Shown piece after piece: positions 1 to 11,559 of a stretch of DNA of 64,000 nucleotides. Every line of letters starts with the position of its first letter. Position 1 is the stretch's first letter. The notes beneath the pieces were generated by a model. It saw nothing but the letters and a program-made list of their open reading frames with translations. It did no database searches and was not told the DNA's origin. Source of the DNA: Platynereis dumerilii (lineage: Eukaryota; Annelida; Polychaeta; Phyllodocida; Nereididae); contig JAPTHN010000012.1 of NCBI GenBank assembly GCA_026936325.1, positions 38,450,537 through 38,514,536 of the forward strand, given 5' to 3'. Both the position numbers and the translations under genes were made by a program.

Positions 1-28
1 TTACATACTGCACATTCTCCTGCACCTC

Positions 29-80
29 ACTTTCTTTCTCCTTCTCCTGCCTTCTCCTTCCTTCTCCTCCTCCTCCTCTG
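29..80. repeat. Pyrimidine-rich (CTT/CTC)n tract
   Basis: Almost pure C/T stretch, with a counterpart at about 2836-2886 and a longer one at about 3225-3300 in the duplicated segment. Nothing coding is seen in the first 120 bases. Confidence 0.7.
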
Positions 81-119
81 ATTTTTCACATCCTCAAATA
101 GATCTGATGTAAGCATGCA

Positions 120-2050
120 TCTCCCTACCACAGATTTATATTTAGGATTTCAGTAAGTTACAGTTATCCATTAGTAGGAGTTACTGGAAATTGTGGGTCT
201 TAGGAGTTTGTGAGGAGTTTTCTAATTTTTTGGAAGATATGGGAAATGGCTAGATTTTGTGGGATTTGTCGGACAGTCTTCAAGGAGCTGGCAGGAGTTA
301 CGAGCTTAAATGAGGCCTTCCCATCATTGGGTTTGGATGTTTCAAAGCAGTTTCAATTATCCTACTTTGCCTCATTGATATCAAAAGTTTAAAAAAATCA
401 GAAAATTCAGAATGAAGAGTCTGAATTATCCTTTCTCCGTTCTCTTCCTGGTCTTTTTTCCCGTTTCCCTTTTTATCAATCTCTGCTACTTTGTTGTTTT
501 GATGTTTTCCCATATGCAAGTCTACAAATCATTCTATTCTTGTTCGATGTTGTCTGACAACCATAGTGTCACGGTGACAAGTAGGTCATTATGACACCAA
601 ATTCCTTCACTGACTCGGTGACAGATGTCTATGTCACTTCCACAGTTTAAATGTGGCATGAATGTCTGGTTAGTCAGGCGATAAATAATTCATAGAACCA
701 AAGCTTAGCTTTCCTCGATCCATTTCATGTCTAGTTCCTTGGCATCTAAACCACCTGTGGCATGAATAATGAATATAGTGTACATCACTCTTCTGAAGAG
801 GATTTGTTGGAGCTCTAGGACTACAGTATGCCTTTATATAGGTGCCTTTGTGTTGCAATTCAACATCAGTGATCCACCTATTCCATAGTATGCAAAGCTA
901 TATGTTTAATTGTGCAATGAATGGTAAGAGAGGCAAGATAATGGATGACAAGCCAGATTCAGGAATATGTATTTTGCAATGTATTCATAGTAAGAATTTT
1001 TTTTTTTTTAACTTTCCACAGAAAGACTGTGCCGTATAGAATTTTGATATTAATTTCATTTGATAAAAAAGGGTGGTTTCTTGCATATATATAGAAAGAA
1101 GTGCACAGGGGAAGCGAAATCCGAAAATAATTGTTCGCTGATCTCCAAGTTGAAAATGGAGTCACATCAAGCTAATCATATCTGTACGCGGACCTTTCAT
1201 ATATATTAGAAAGTATCAAATGTCAATATATTGTCGTCTTCTCCAGACATGACAAGTTATACAGGATATCTTCCTGTGGTTACAACCGTCTCACAACTGG
1301 ATCAAAAAATGTATTGTATTCAGGGATAGCTAACGGCTAGTCTGGCGTCCAAAGGGAAAACCTAGTAAGTCACATTTTGGAGTTTTCTGAGAAAATTGAC
1401 TCTTAAGTTCCAGTCCTTGCAGTAAAAGAAGGATTTACCGGGATTTTCCACTGTCATTCTGGGGTAAGGGGCCACTTCATGAAAATCTAAACTTAATAAA
1501 TATATAGATACATGTCTCAGAAGTCCTATTTTGACCTTAACTCATTTTGGCCAAAAATGTGACTTTCTAGGTTTTCCCTTTGGAGGCTAGTAGTGTCTGC
1601 GAAATCTGCAATTTCAGTCTGTCTGACAATGGTAATCTTTAAAAATTATAAAAATTGCAGTTATAGCAAGGTTGCAGATAAATCAGTTTTGATGATTTAA
1701 ATTTAAAAAGAAATTTAAAAAAGTATCCTTGTATTGCAAAAGACCTTAATGAATCAACGAGTCACTGCCATTCGATAGCAGTAACTACGGTTGTCGGTCA
1801 GGAATCCCTCACAAAACAGTTGTATGTTCTGTTGCTCACATCTCAGTTTATCTCAATCCATATCTATAACAATTTGTGTAGAAGCAGTTTTGTGGTTTGC
1901 GGCACACTAAGTACAAGTAGAGGTTATTCTCCAAGGGAGAGGGAATATGTGGTTTATCACCCGAGGGCATTGCCCCTCAAAAGAATCATCTTATTTTATT
2001 GAGTTTTTCAATGTCAATGAATCCCACATCATTAAATATGTTCTCTGGTT
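120..2050. repeat. Segmental duplication A, copy 1
   Basis: Long stretches match 2830-4960 in the same order and orientation. Examples are the block beginning with GTGGCATGAATGTCTGGT near 653, the block near 1630 (AATGGTAATCTTTAAAAATT) and the block near 1940 ending in GTCAATGAATCCCACAT. Short open frames inside are not convincingly conserved as protein, so I see no gene. Copy 1 carries a MITE at 1342-1586 that copy 2 lacks. Confidence 0.85.
1342..1586. mobile_element. MITE with ~35-bp inverted termini
   Basis: The left end (TCCAAAGGGAAAACCTAG, then AAGTCACATTTTGG) is repeated inverted at the right end (CCAAAAATGTGACTT, then CTAGGTTTTCCCTTTGGA). CTAGT flanks both sides. The paralogous position near 4146-4160 in duplication copy 2 reads straight through without the element, which acts as an empty site. 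No coding capacity. Superfamily not assigned. Confidence 0.8.
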
Positions 2051-2830
2051 TTGATATCTTTAAATGTATCATTTGATTACAATATTGGGAAAAAATTCCC
2101 AACAGATTTTTTCTCGTTTTCAGTTATTTAATCTGCCTGTCCTTGTGGACCATATCCAGCAGACATCATGCCATTAGAATTTTTTCTAACTTAAAGGTGG
2201 TTAAAACCCACTGTGAGCACACGCTCACAGCAGAAGAAATTGTAAAGTTGTGAACACTGGGTCAGAAAATTCCATGATGTTTAAGCATCTTTGGAATGGT
2301 AAACTGTGCTTTTTTCATAAATAGTGCAGAGAGGAAATTAAGCGCCCATATTATCTTATTATGCCATTATTTATAAGTTTGCTCATTTAGGGTTGAGTAT
2401 TCTCAATACGTGAAAATGACTTCTATCAATATTTGGACTTGTTCTATTTGAAGAAATCAATGATATACAGTGCAGAGTACAGCATTCAACAATAATCATT
2501 TGAACAGTTAATATTGGCATAATGGTTAATGGCGCTTGTTTGTACAACAGTAAACCAATGATGGTTCAGTTCAGGCCCTTATATGAACTCTTGCATTTTC
2601 AGGTTATTGCACTCCAGCTGGCACACAAAAATCTGCAGAATGACATATATAAATTCTTTTATATCAGGAAAATTAATATGTCATACTGACAAATTGCCTC
2701 TAGAATCTCATAACCAACTTACTAGCACGTCTATAGAGCTCACACCTAGCTGGGTGTAATATATTGGGTAATAGTGCAGCATATCAGTGATGGTATGTCA
2801 TTTATATTGTGATATTATCTGCTACACATT
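2050..2830. other. Unique intergenic spacer
   Basis: No coding frame or recognised element. A perfect 8-bp-stem hairpin (CTGTGAGC, ACAC loop, GCTCACAG) lies at 2211-2230. Confidence 0.5.
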
Positions 2831-4960
2831 CTGACCTGCTTCTCTTGTTTTCTTTCTCCTTCTGCTTCTTTTTCCTCCTCCTCCTCTGCTGTATGTCGTT
2901 ATGATTTTCACATCATCAGGTAGGTCTATAATTTAAGCATGTAAGTTACAGTTAGCCATTGGCAGGAGTTACTGGGAGTTGGGGGAGTTATCAGGAGGTA
3001 GTGAGAAGTTACGGGAGTTATCCTATTTTAGTGGAAGCTATGGGAGTTAGCAGAATTTGGTGGGAGTTATGGGAGTTGGTTTTCGAAGAGTTAGCAGGAG
3101 TCACTCGCTTGAATGGGGCCTTCCAATTGATGGGTTTGGATGTTTTAGAGTATTTTCAATTATCCTTATTTATCTCATTGATATGAAAATACAGGATGTA
3201 AAATCAGGATTATTTTAATACTTTTTTCTTCCTCCTCTCTTCCTCTTCCTCCTCTTCCTCTCCCTCTCTTTCCCCTCTTCCTCCTCATCATCCTCCCCCA
3301 CTATGCTACTTCCTGTTTTCTTATGTGTTATTCTACAAATCATTCTATTCTTGTTCGATGTTGCCTGACAACTATAGTGTCAGTTAGACAAGTAGGCCAT
3401 TATGACACAAAATTGCTTCACTGACTCGGTGACATATGTCTATAACACTTCCGCAGCTCAAATGTGGCATGAATTTCTGGTCAGTCAGGTGATAAATAAT
3501 TCATAGAACTAAAGCTTGGCTTTCCTCAATCCTCTTATCGCAAGTTTCTTTGTATGTATCTTGACCACTGGTGGCATGAATGCAACGTACATCACTCTTC
3601 CAAAGAGAATTTGCTGGAGCTCTAGAACTACAGTATGCCTTTCTAAAGGTGCCTTTGTGTTGCAATTCAACATCAGTGATCCGCCTATTCCATAGTATGC
3701 GAAGCTATATGTTTAATTGTGCAATGAATGGTCAGAGATGCAAGATAATGGATAATAAGCCAGATTCAGGAACACGTATTTTACAATGTATTCACTGTAA
3801 GAAATTCTTTTTTTGTTGTTTAACTTTCCACAAAAAAACTGTGCTTGATGGAATTTTAATGTCAATTTCATTTCATAAGAAAGAGCAGTTGCATACATAT
3901 AGAAAGAAGGGAACAGCGGAAGCGAGATCCAAAGAAATTGTTCTCCGAGCTCCAAGTTGAAAATGGACATCTGAGTCACATCAAGTTAATCATATTTATA
4001 CGCCAACCTTTCATACGTATTAGATGGTATCAAATATCAATAAGTTCTGTGTCTTCTTCAGACATGACAATTTTCACAAGATATCTTCCCCTGGTTACAA
4101 CTGTCTCACAACTGGATCTAAAAATGTATTGCATTCAGGGAAAGCTAATGGTTATTGTCTGCAAAATCTGCAATTTCAGTCTGTTGGAGATAGACAGATA
4201 GATAGATATTTATTTTTCACCCAAGCTTGTACAAACAACAACTTATATACATCAAACATCGGCAGTGTTGTCAGTGCAATAATGATGCTTTGGTGAGGGA
4301 TTTCACAGGAGTTATTGAAACTATATTTAATTGTGAATCCCCAACAATTACTTATACAGGCATGTAAATCAAAAAATTATGCATCCGTATATTGTAATAT
4401 GAAAAACAAGAATATAAGAAGGGAAGTAACCTGCTGCCAGTATCTTAATATATTTGAATTTGTTGTCTTGTGAATGACTTACTAAATGACTTAATATTTC
4501 CTGTCACTTTCATCGAATGGTGCAAGTTCAACCAGAGACCAGGTACCTTCCCAAAAAAACTAGTGTTGTATGAGTGAGCGGTGTGACGAATCGATCTTAG
4601 ATTATTCCTGTTCCTTGTATGATAATCATGATTGCCTAGTTCGAATCAATTTACTATTCACTCTGATAAGAGTCCATTCATGCCCTTAAAAGATTAAGAA
4701 CAGTTCAGAATGGTAATCTTTAAAAATTATAAAAAGTGCATTTATAGCAAGGTTGCTGATCAAACTGTTTTGATTTTAAATTAACAAAGAAAGTAGAAAA
4801 AAAAAAAAAACTTCGTATTCATTGCAAAATACCTATGTTATTTTCCATGGAGAGGGAATATGTGGTTGATCAACCAAGGGCTTTGGCCCTCAAAAGAATT
4901 GACTTATTGTGTTGAGTTTTTCCATGTCAATGAATCCCACATTAAATAAGTTCTTGGTTT
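2830..4960. repeat. Segmental duplication A, copy 2
   Basis: Direct-orientation paralogue of 120-2050. It contains an extra block at about 4190-4705 relative to copy 1. A 126-codon open frame near 3580 lies in a region where copy 1 is not open in the same way, which argues against coding. Confidence 0.85.
4190..4705 (-). mobile_element. Probable 5'-truncated retroposon with (GATA)n tail
   Basis: This block is absent from the paralogous position in copy 1 (about 1628). Its left edge is a short (GATA)n run followed by TTTATTTTTCACCCAAGCTTG. On the minus strand this is a 3' end with an AATAAA-like motif and a microsatellite tail, the usual look of CR1/L2-like LINE or SINE tails. No reverse-transcriptase frame was seen, and the right boundary is approximate. 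Confidence 0.5.
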
Positions 4961-5210
4961 TGACATCTTTTAACTTATCACTTGTTTACAATATTGAGCA
5001 TTGTATCTCCTTTTGTGTTCACTGTCAATTTGGAAAAACCGTTTCGGGAATTTAGATGCAATTGACTATATAGAGAGCAATCAAGGTATGCAGTAATCAT
5101 GATGAAAGAAACACAAGGCTGAATCAATCTGTCAATGGTATATACATTATTGCTTTCATGCCAATTTTGATACAGTAAGCTATATGTATCAAACAAGCCA
5201 TGCTGTCATT

Positions 5211-5460
5211 AGTGTGACAAGGCTAGATCAACCTGCCAAAATTGTTTTAACAGGCTCTTACACCAGGACACATTTGATAGCCACTAAAGAGCAATTTGTT
5301 CCTGGAGTTGATGCAGGGCGAGTGTCACTGGGGGACATTGCTCACTTGTCAATTTATAGAGGAAGGTTTTTGATGGATGGGAGGTTTAAGGGGGAATCAA
5401 GTTGATGCCAGACATGAAGACGTTTCACAAGGAAATGAGCATTTAAAGATCGATCTGGAA
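5211..5460. repeat. Dispersed paralogous block B, copy 1
   Basis: Matches 15251-15495 in the same orientation, including AGAGCAATT followed by GATGCAGGGCGAGTGTCACTGG. An open frame here (5184-5405) is not maintained in the other copy, so it is treated as non-coding. Confidence 0.75.
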
Positions 5461-6629
5461 AACAGATGGATGGTGGGTTATAAGAGGGAGACATTTAAAG
5501 ATATATCAGGAGAAAATGTCAACATAACAGAATGTCTCAAAAGAAAATGTTCCTTCAATGGTGTCTTGCAATGGTCAGATGGGACAATATAGGTGGAATA
5601 GACAATGTGCAGTTGTGCAGCTTTTTTGAAAAGTTTTGTGTTCGAAAATCATCAGTTGTGTCCATCACTTGGAGAATAGCGCCAATCGGTCTGAAGAATT
5701 AACAGGCTAAGTAAATAGACATCAGCTGGTAACAAAAGAACAACTGTTTAATTACATGGTTCACATCTGCCAGACACTATATTTCAAACAAGCTGCTGCA
5801 TACAGAAAGAGCCTTTGTATTCAGAATAATTTTTAAGTAACTTAACCTGACATCTTAATATGTTTCCAGAAATATCTGAGACAATAAACTTAATACTGAA
5901 TTCAGGAAATCAGATAACAAGCCACTTTCTGAAATATGTAATGCATAAATAAAATATTTCAAATTAAATGCTCCGGGATTGAAATGTTCAGCCTTCCTTC
6001 AGAGAAAAGTTGCCTTTTGTTATGATTTGAAAAGACATGCTCACTTCCTGTGTCAAAAAGATGAGAACCACAGGAAGCTTGATAGAAAATATCTTTTATG
6101 ATGAATCACTGAGGAAAAAAAGCCACACAGCATTGACATTTGTATTTGATATTATCTATATTCATTAGCTGCAAAAAAAAGTTTAATATTTAATTATGAA
6201 AAACTGTCCTACTTCCAAACCTAAGGCTGTTTGACTTTTAAGGACTTTAAACAACTCTGCTTGTCTTGAGAATAGTTCAGAAGAGTTATGTTTGAAGATT
6301 CCAGAAAAGCTTTCCAATATACAGAGAACAATGCATGATTTAAAAGGTATTTTCAGACAAAGAGAATAAGATGTGGAACACACGATCTGCTCCCAGAAGA
6401 ATTTAAAAATCTTCTTACTGTGTTGAGCTTTTCAAGAAGCAAAACATTCTCATCCATTGAACCCCATTAAATAATCATATTGGCCTTTTCGATCAAAAGA
6501 CGTTATGTTGACTGGAATGAAGGTTATGTAAGAAAGTGAGATCAAGGAAATGCAAGGTGCATATTTTAAGGAAATGAAAGAAAAAATCAGTAACCACAAC
6601 CAACAAAGTACATCAAGGTGGATTTAATA
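5460..6629. other. Intergenic, nothing recognised
   Basis: AT-rich sequence without a supported coding frame, element or array. Confidence 0.5.
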
Positions 6630-7028
6630 CACCGTTGCTCATAAATATGGAATACTTCAATATTCTCCATTGAAATTGACAACTTTAGCAACTTCTGCTG
6701 GAGCACATGATGGTCTGATTCAATGGTAACTCCTTCCAATGACTGCTAAAGGGAAGAACATGCTGTAGTCTAAAACGCACGCTGCAGCGTTAACCCCAGG
6801 AAAACCTACAGCCACACGAATTATAGAAATTTGTGGGGTTTTTCAGGGTTAGGTGCATTAAACCAAAAATTAAATATTCTAGCAAAAAAATTAGTTAAGG
6901 CTTTCACAGAGTGATTACAAAAGATGTCTTGACCTTTACAAGGGACCTTGCATACATTCATACTCTGAAATTTACATTTATTTGACACTTTTTTCCAAAA
7001 AAGGATTCCATATTTATGAGCAGGAGTG
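6630..7028. mobile_element. Tc1/mariner-like MITE
   Basis: Inverted termini CACCGTTGCTCATAAATATG on the left and CATATTTATGAGCAGGAGTG on the right, flanked by TA on both sides (6628-6629 and 7029-7030). About 400 bp with no transposase frame. TA target choice fits the Tc1/mariner group. Confidence 0.75.
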
Positions 7029-7461
7029 TATCTTCGACTGGGTCTCATCATGATGCCCCAAAAAAATACATTGTAAGCCTATGAGAAGGAACATCACCGG
7101 TTGATGTTCGGTTGAGTTAATTCCCTACCTTGCCACCTGAAGAAAAAGACAAGTTTTTGTATTCATTACGGTAGATGACGTAAAAGTAATGTGGCTGGTT
7201 TTACAGTTTAGATACATCTTTTGATACAAGTTTCTTGATTCAGATAACATGCACATAATTCGGGAGCTCACCACGGTACAAAGATGGTTATCTCGGAACT
7301 GTAGTGAGTTGACCCAAATCTCCAAGAAATCATGCTTTCATTATTTTCCAAACCTCAGTTTATGTTACATTGCATTGTGCTGCCTTTCAATATAATGTGT
7401 CCCCAGTTAATCCTCTCAAGTAACATGATAGATCAACACCTGAATCGCATGATTCATATCC

Positions 7462-7610
7462 CATACTGAGTTGCTCCTAATTAGAAATCCAAGACACAAA
7501 TCAGACTCAACAGCTGAATGAAAGCCAAATTCATCAAAATTCTTACAGATTTTTAAGGCAAGACTCGTGTGCTCTGATTATTGGTCCAATTTTTTGACAA
7601 ACTCGAGTGC
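7462..7610. repeat. Dispersed block C, one of about five copies
   Basis: A block containing CTCCTAATTAGAAATCCAAG and, about 100 bp on, TTTTTTGACAAACTC. Related copies occur near 13888 (short), 17511-17670, 20374-20510 and 23953-24060. Non-coding; its wide spread suggests an old repeat or repeated shuffling of the same local segment. Confidence 0.7.
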
Positions 7611-8755
7611 AAAGCATTATTTCAAAAGAATTTATGGGCTAAATAAAACCAAAAATTAGCTGGCTAGAAAAGAGCGATAGCAAAAAAAACATGATAAGTT
7701 CTTCATGCATTGAAAGGAAGATTCTCGAGGTTACTGCTGTAAAGTGATTTATTATCTGAGACTGTGATGTGGAACTTGCATGAGTTTTCCAGACCAAATT
7801 TTGACTCTGACACTTTGCTGAAACTGTGAAGCTCAGTTCACTTGGATCCACACTGACTAGAAGCTGGGCAATCTCACCCAGTTTAAAATGACATCGTAGC
7901 TTGTAGTTATTTTACATATATATTGTAATGCTAGAGAACAGCATTGTCCCTGACATCACAGTTCAGCAGCATAGAAAAGAACTGGGGATTCCACTTTAAT
8001 ATGAAGAGGACTGTAAAAAATTGAAAAGCAATATATTAACCTGATACGATACATTTTTTAAGCAGATTTTGCAGCAGCTGGTGGGGATTTTATAAAGTCG
8101 CTTCTCATTTAAATTTGGTTTTACGAATATCGATGGGCTTCATCTAACATCATGTAAAAGCAATGTAATTGAGCAAGTTATTTGTCACAGATTCTATCAA
8201 ATTTGACAGTTGACTATGAAAAACATTTTCTCAAAATTCACAGTTATTGTTGTGTGTTGTTAGTTCTGTAAGTTGCAGATTCTTATATATTTTTATCTCA
8301 TGTCTAAATGCTAAAAGCACACATTGTAGCAAATATTATATAACAGATTGTGATCACTGTTATGGTTGTATTCTAATTGGAATTTGTCATGTGACTTTTG
8401 AATAGGCTCCCACTAGTTTTGTATTTCTTCAAAATATGCAAATACTATAAAGAGAAAATACTTTGCATGCCTGATCATTATGAAAATAAGTGAGATGTAC
8501 AAGGTCAACTATAGCATTTGCACCACATCTTTGTGTTATTTACAAAATGGCTCTGTTCCTGCAATTTCCAAATTGGAATTGCATACGCCTGTATCGTCTA
8601 TAGGGTATTGGTGGTGTTCATGCGCGAGGTCAGTAAGTACTCAAAAAGGATATATCTAGCAAACCGATACATTGTATACTCCAACTACCGTTAACCTTTC
8701 AATCCACTTTTTTTTTTCAGTACCAAAGATTGCAAAATGCACAAAGAACTGTTTG
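7611..8755. other. Intergenic downstream of EF-hand gene
   Basis: No supported gene or element. The 3' flank of the minus-strand EF-hand gene begins at the right edge. Confidence 0.5.
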
Positions 8756-8770
8756 TTTATTGTTTTTATT
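8756..8770 (-). promoter_or_regulatory. Poly(A) signals of EF-hand gene
   Basis: Two AATAAA hexamers on the minus strand (8761-8756 and 8770-8765) lie 62-76 bases past the stop codon, a normal distance for a short 3' UTR. Confidence 0.6.
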
Positions 8771-8831
8771 TGTAGTACACTGTTTGCAGCGTCCAGATTT
8801 GCACAGAGCTCATGATGTTATCAAAATAGCT

Positions 8832-10116
8832 CTAAGCATCACTGGTCCATAGCTTAACATATTCTGTTTCTTCCAGTGCACCACTCTTGTCCAAGTCAAA
8901 CTTGCACATCAGTTTCTGTGCTTCTGTTTCATTGTAGCGAGAACCAGACAATTCCTTTGCACTCAGCATGCTGTTGCCATCTGTGTCTGTCATCTTAAAC
9001 TGTTCGACATAAAATTTTAACCTGTAGAAAAGAAAGGGTCATCTATACAGTATAACCCAAAATAAAGTAAGAACATTTTCATACTCTACACACATTATTT
9101 AAGGGAGCAACCATGGCCAGTTCCAGGTGTGACTGTTTCAACTAAAATATAAATGAACTGTCAAAAATAATGAACATGAAAGTATGGGAATATGTATGTA
9201 ACATAGATAGGTTTATAGGGTTAGGTTCCACAGTTAGCAAGAGTGTACTTACACAGCTGTTAACTTCAAATAGAAGTTATCAAATTCCTTAGAGTCAAGT
9301 TTGCCATCCCTCTGATTATTGTCAGATGGCCAGAACTGTAGATGCATTACTTTGGAGCCACCAAAGTTGAAGGGCTCTTGCAGAATTTTTGTTTCGGCTT
9401 CCTTTACGGAAACAAATTTATCATTGTTCATATCAAACTCCTTGAATTTAGCATCGTTCCTGCAATCATAAGCAATCTCAAAATAAGGTGGTTATCTTTG
9501 TTCATGATTGCACACTAAGTGCCATATCAATCTCAAAATAAGGTGGCTATCTTTCATACTGGTCTTAGTTTGGAATTGTAAGCAATTTCAAAATGAGGTG
9601 GTTACCTTTCATTCTACTCTTAGTTTGCAATCGTATTATTTATAAAGCAATCTCAAAATGAGGTAGTTTTCTCTGATATGTAACTTAATTAGTGCGCAGT
9701 CATGAGAAATCTCAAAAAAAGATGGATTTCTCTGATATGGCATTAGTGTGTATCATGAGCAATCTCAAAATAAGGTCATTATCTCTGATATGGCTCTTAG
9801 TGCGCAATCATAAGCAATCTCAAAATGAGGTGGTTATCTTTCATATGGCACTTAATGTGTAATCATAAACCATCTAAGAATAAGGTGGTCATCTTTCATA
9901 TGGCACTTAGTGTGCAATCTTAAGCAATCTCAATAAGTATCAAGTTGCGATACATAGTCTTCAACAACAAATGTTCAGAAAGGCATGAAGCTTTTCTCAA
10001 TATTATACAAATATTATTAATAAAATACATTACTGGGCTTCGTATCCATGAAGCAAAAAGGAAAGCAGCAGAAGTTGAAGCAGCATGTAGATGCAGATCG
10101 TTCTTAGGTCAGCCAT
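8832..10116 (-). CDS. Secreted four-EF-hand calcium-binding protein (3 exons)
   Basis: Exons on the minus strand are 10116-10034, 9459-9253 and 9021-8832 (TAG stop at 8834-8832). They total 480 bases, giving 159 residues. Donors GTAATG and GTAAGT and both CAG acceptors agree, and the split codons rejoin as Gln28 and Val97. Residues 1-27 form a signal peptide with a leucine-rich core (MLLQLLLLSFLL). Twelve-residue EF loops lie at 37-48 (DMNNDKFVSVKE), 75-86 (degenerate, Asn at position 1 but Asp5-Gly6 and Glu12 kept), 109-120 (DTDGNSMLSAKE) and 139-150 (DLDKSGALEETE). No transmembrane or ER-retention signal is present, so an extracellular or vesicular calcium binder is likely. The precise family is not recognised. 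The start is the only in-frame Met ahead of the hydrophobic core and lies just downstream of a TATA box. Confidence 0.9.
9043..9076. mobile_element. Fragment of CAGTA-type MITE in intron 2
   Basis: TACAGTATAACCCAAAATAA and the following AGTAAGAA match the terminus of the Tc1/mariner-like MITE at 54341-54664. I did not find the partner end inside the intron, so this is probably a solo end. Confidence 0.55.
9463..9940. repeat. Minisatellite filling intron 1 of EF-hand gene
   Basis: About nine imperfect units of 50-65 bp, each with a core like CAATCTCAAAATAAGGTGG followed by TTATCTTT and a GCAATCAT-like segment. The array starts immediately at the exon 2 splice acceptor and fills most of the 574-bp intron. 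Confidence 0.85.
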
Positions 10117-10179
10117 GATTTCAATATTTCACCAATCAGTCTTGTTGGAGATGTGCAAACCAAGCGTACCCTCTGTACA

Positions 10180-10185
10180 TTTATA
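10180..10185 (-). promoter_or_regulatory. TATA box of EF-hand gene
   Basis: CATATAAATG on the minus strand contains TATAAA at 10185-10180, 64 bases upstream of the ATG. Transcription would start near 10150 and leave a short 5' UTR. A GC-rich patch (TCCGGCGCGAC) lies directly upstream. Position and match are good, but there is no experimental support. Confidence 0.6.
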
Positions 10186-10199
10186 TGTCGCGCCGGACT

Positions 10200-11139
10200 A
10201 ATTTAGGAAATTTCTAATCATTTTCCATTTCCTTAATCTCTTTGTTTTGCTAACAAGGAAATCTCATTTTTACAGCAACTATCCTGATTTATGAATAAAA
10301 TTCAATTTGGAAGAGTGATAAAACTGAATTGAACAACATTGATCTTTCCGGTTCAAGATTATTGTTTCTGTTAACTCATCAATCATCGTGATACTTCAAA
10401 TAATATTACGCAGTTAGTTACTAGGGCAACCATTATATCCCCGGGGAGGGACTTGGAATGTTTTTAATAAATCTTTTCTACCCAGGATTGGGAAAATAAT
10501 GAATTATTTCCATGCCATCTTGAAAAAATAATTTTTGACGAGGTTTCTTTTTTGGTTTAGAAAGAAACATTTCATGGCATCGAAAGGTCATAATGAATAA
10601 TTGTAATATCATGCAGTTTGATTTGGAAACAAATATTTAGGACATTGAAAGTTTGTAATAAATCATTATGTCTGGCATTTTTAAATACCGTGAAATTAGT
10701 TATTTTCGATTGAAGAAAATTCAAAGGCTCCCCCCTCCTCATGATATTTATGGTCACCCACTAACATAGTACTGACTGACCTTATCCGCAAACTGTAAAC
10801 ATCTGGGGATTAATGGAAAATCAGGACAATGGCAATCTTCAAAAAATGTAATTGAAAGATAAATCCAATCAGACTTTCATACGCATCAGATTTTAATGCA
10901 ACTCACATTTTTGTTGAGATTCTAAATAACAAATGAGAGTCACACAATGTACCGAGTGACCCAGCTTGTCTTGTGCATCACCGTAGCATTTCACTGAAGA
11001 CAACACAAATGTGATAGGTCATTTCTTGTGATATGTTTAATTGATATTATAAGCCACAAAATGAAGGATGTTATTTGTCTCTGAATAATCGTATGAAAAT
11101 TTACAGGCAGGAAAAAAAAAATTACATCCCTTGAAGTTC
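10200..11139. other. Intergenic upstream of EF-hand gene
   Basis: No coding frame or clear repeat found. Short C-rich patches at about 10439-10449 and 10729-10740. Confidence 0.5.
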
Positions 11140-11507
11140 TAGGGGTCTACACCGTTTCGATAAATACCGGCCGTACCGGTACAGTCTGGTCGGTTCCCAA
11201 ACCAGTTTTCAAAGCAGCACTATAGGTTCAGTTCAATAACGCTATATCCAGCTCAAAAAGTCGTTTTATTGCCGAGATTTGACAGAAAATGTCCACATAA
11301 TCATGAAATGAACTCGAGCACTGCATCATCTTAACATCCGCTCTGATGCGAAATAGACTTTCCGGGCCAAAAATTCGGTTTGACGGGTTGGGGATGTCTA
11401 AAATGCGGATCGGCCCGAATTTGCGGACCGACGATACGAATCATGTATCGATCAAGTGTATCAATGATACGTATCGTATCGAATGTCTGCAACGATATAG
11501 AGCCCTA
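11140..11507. mobile_element. Possible hAT-like MITE (TAGGG termini)
   Basis: Left end TAGGGGTCTACACCGTTTCG and, inverted, right end TAGGGCTCTATATCGTTGCA share spaced matches. The interior is rich in GATACG/CGTATC palindromes. A TAGGGATGGACACCG sequence at 53571 is similar. No clean target duplication was seen, so boundaries and class are tentative. Confidence 0.4.
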
Positions 11508-11559
11508 CGGTGTGAACAAGCTAAGATGATTTTAATTTGCATCAGTGTCAACAAAATTC

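Noticed and set aside
3580-3960. 126-codon frame in duplication A copy 2
   Set aside because: The matching region of copy 1 (about 842-1165) has a different frame structure; the differences do not preserve protein.
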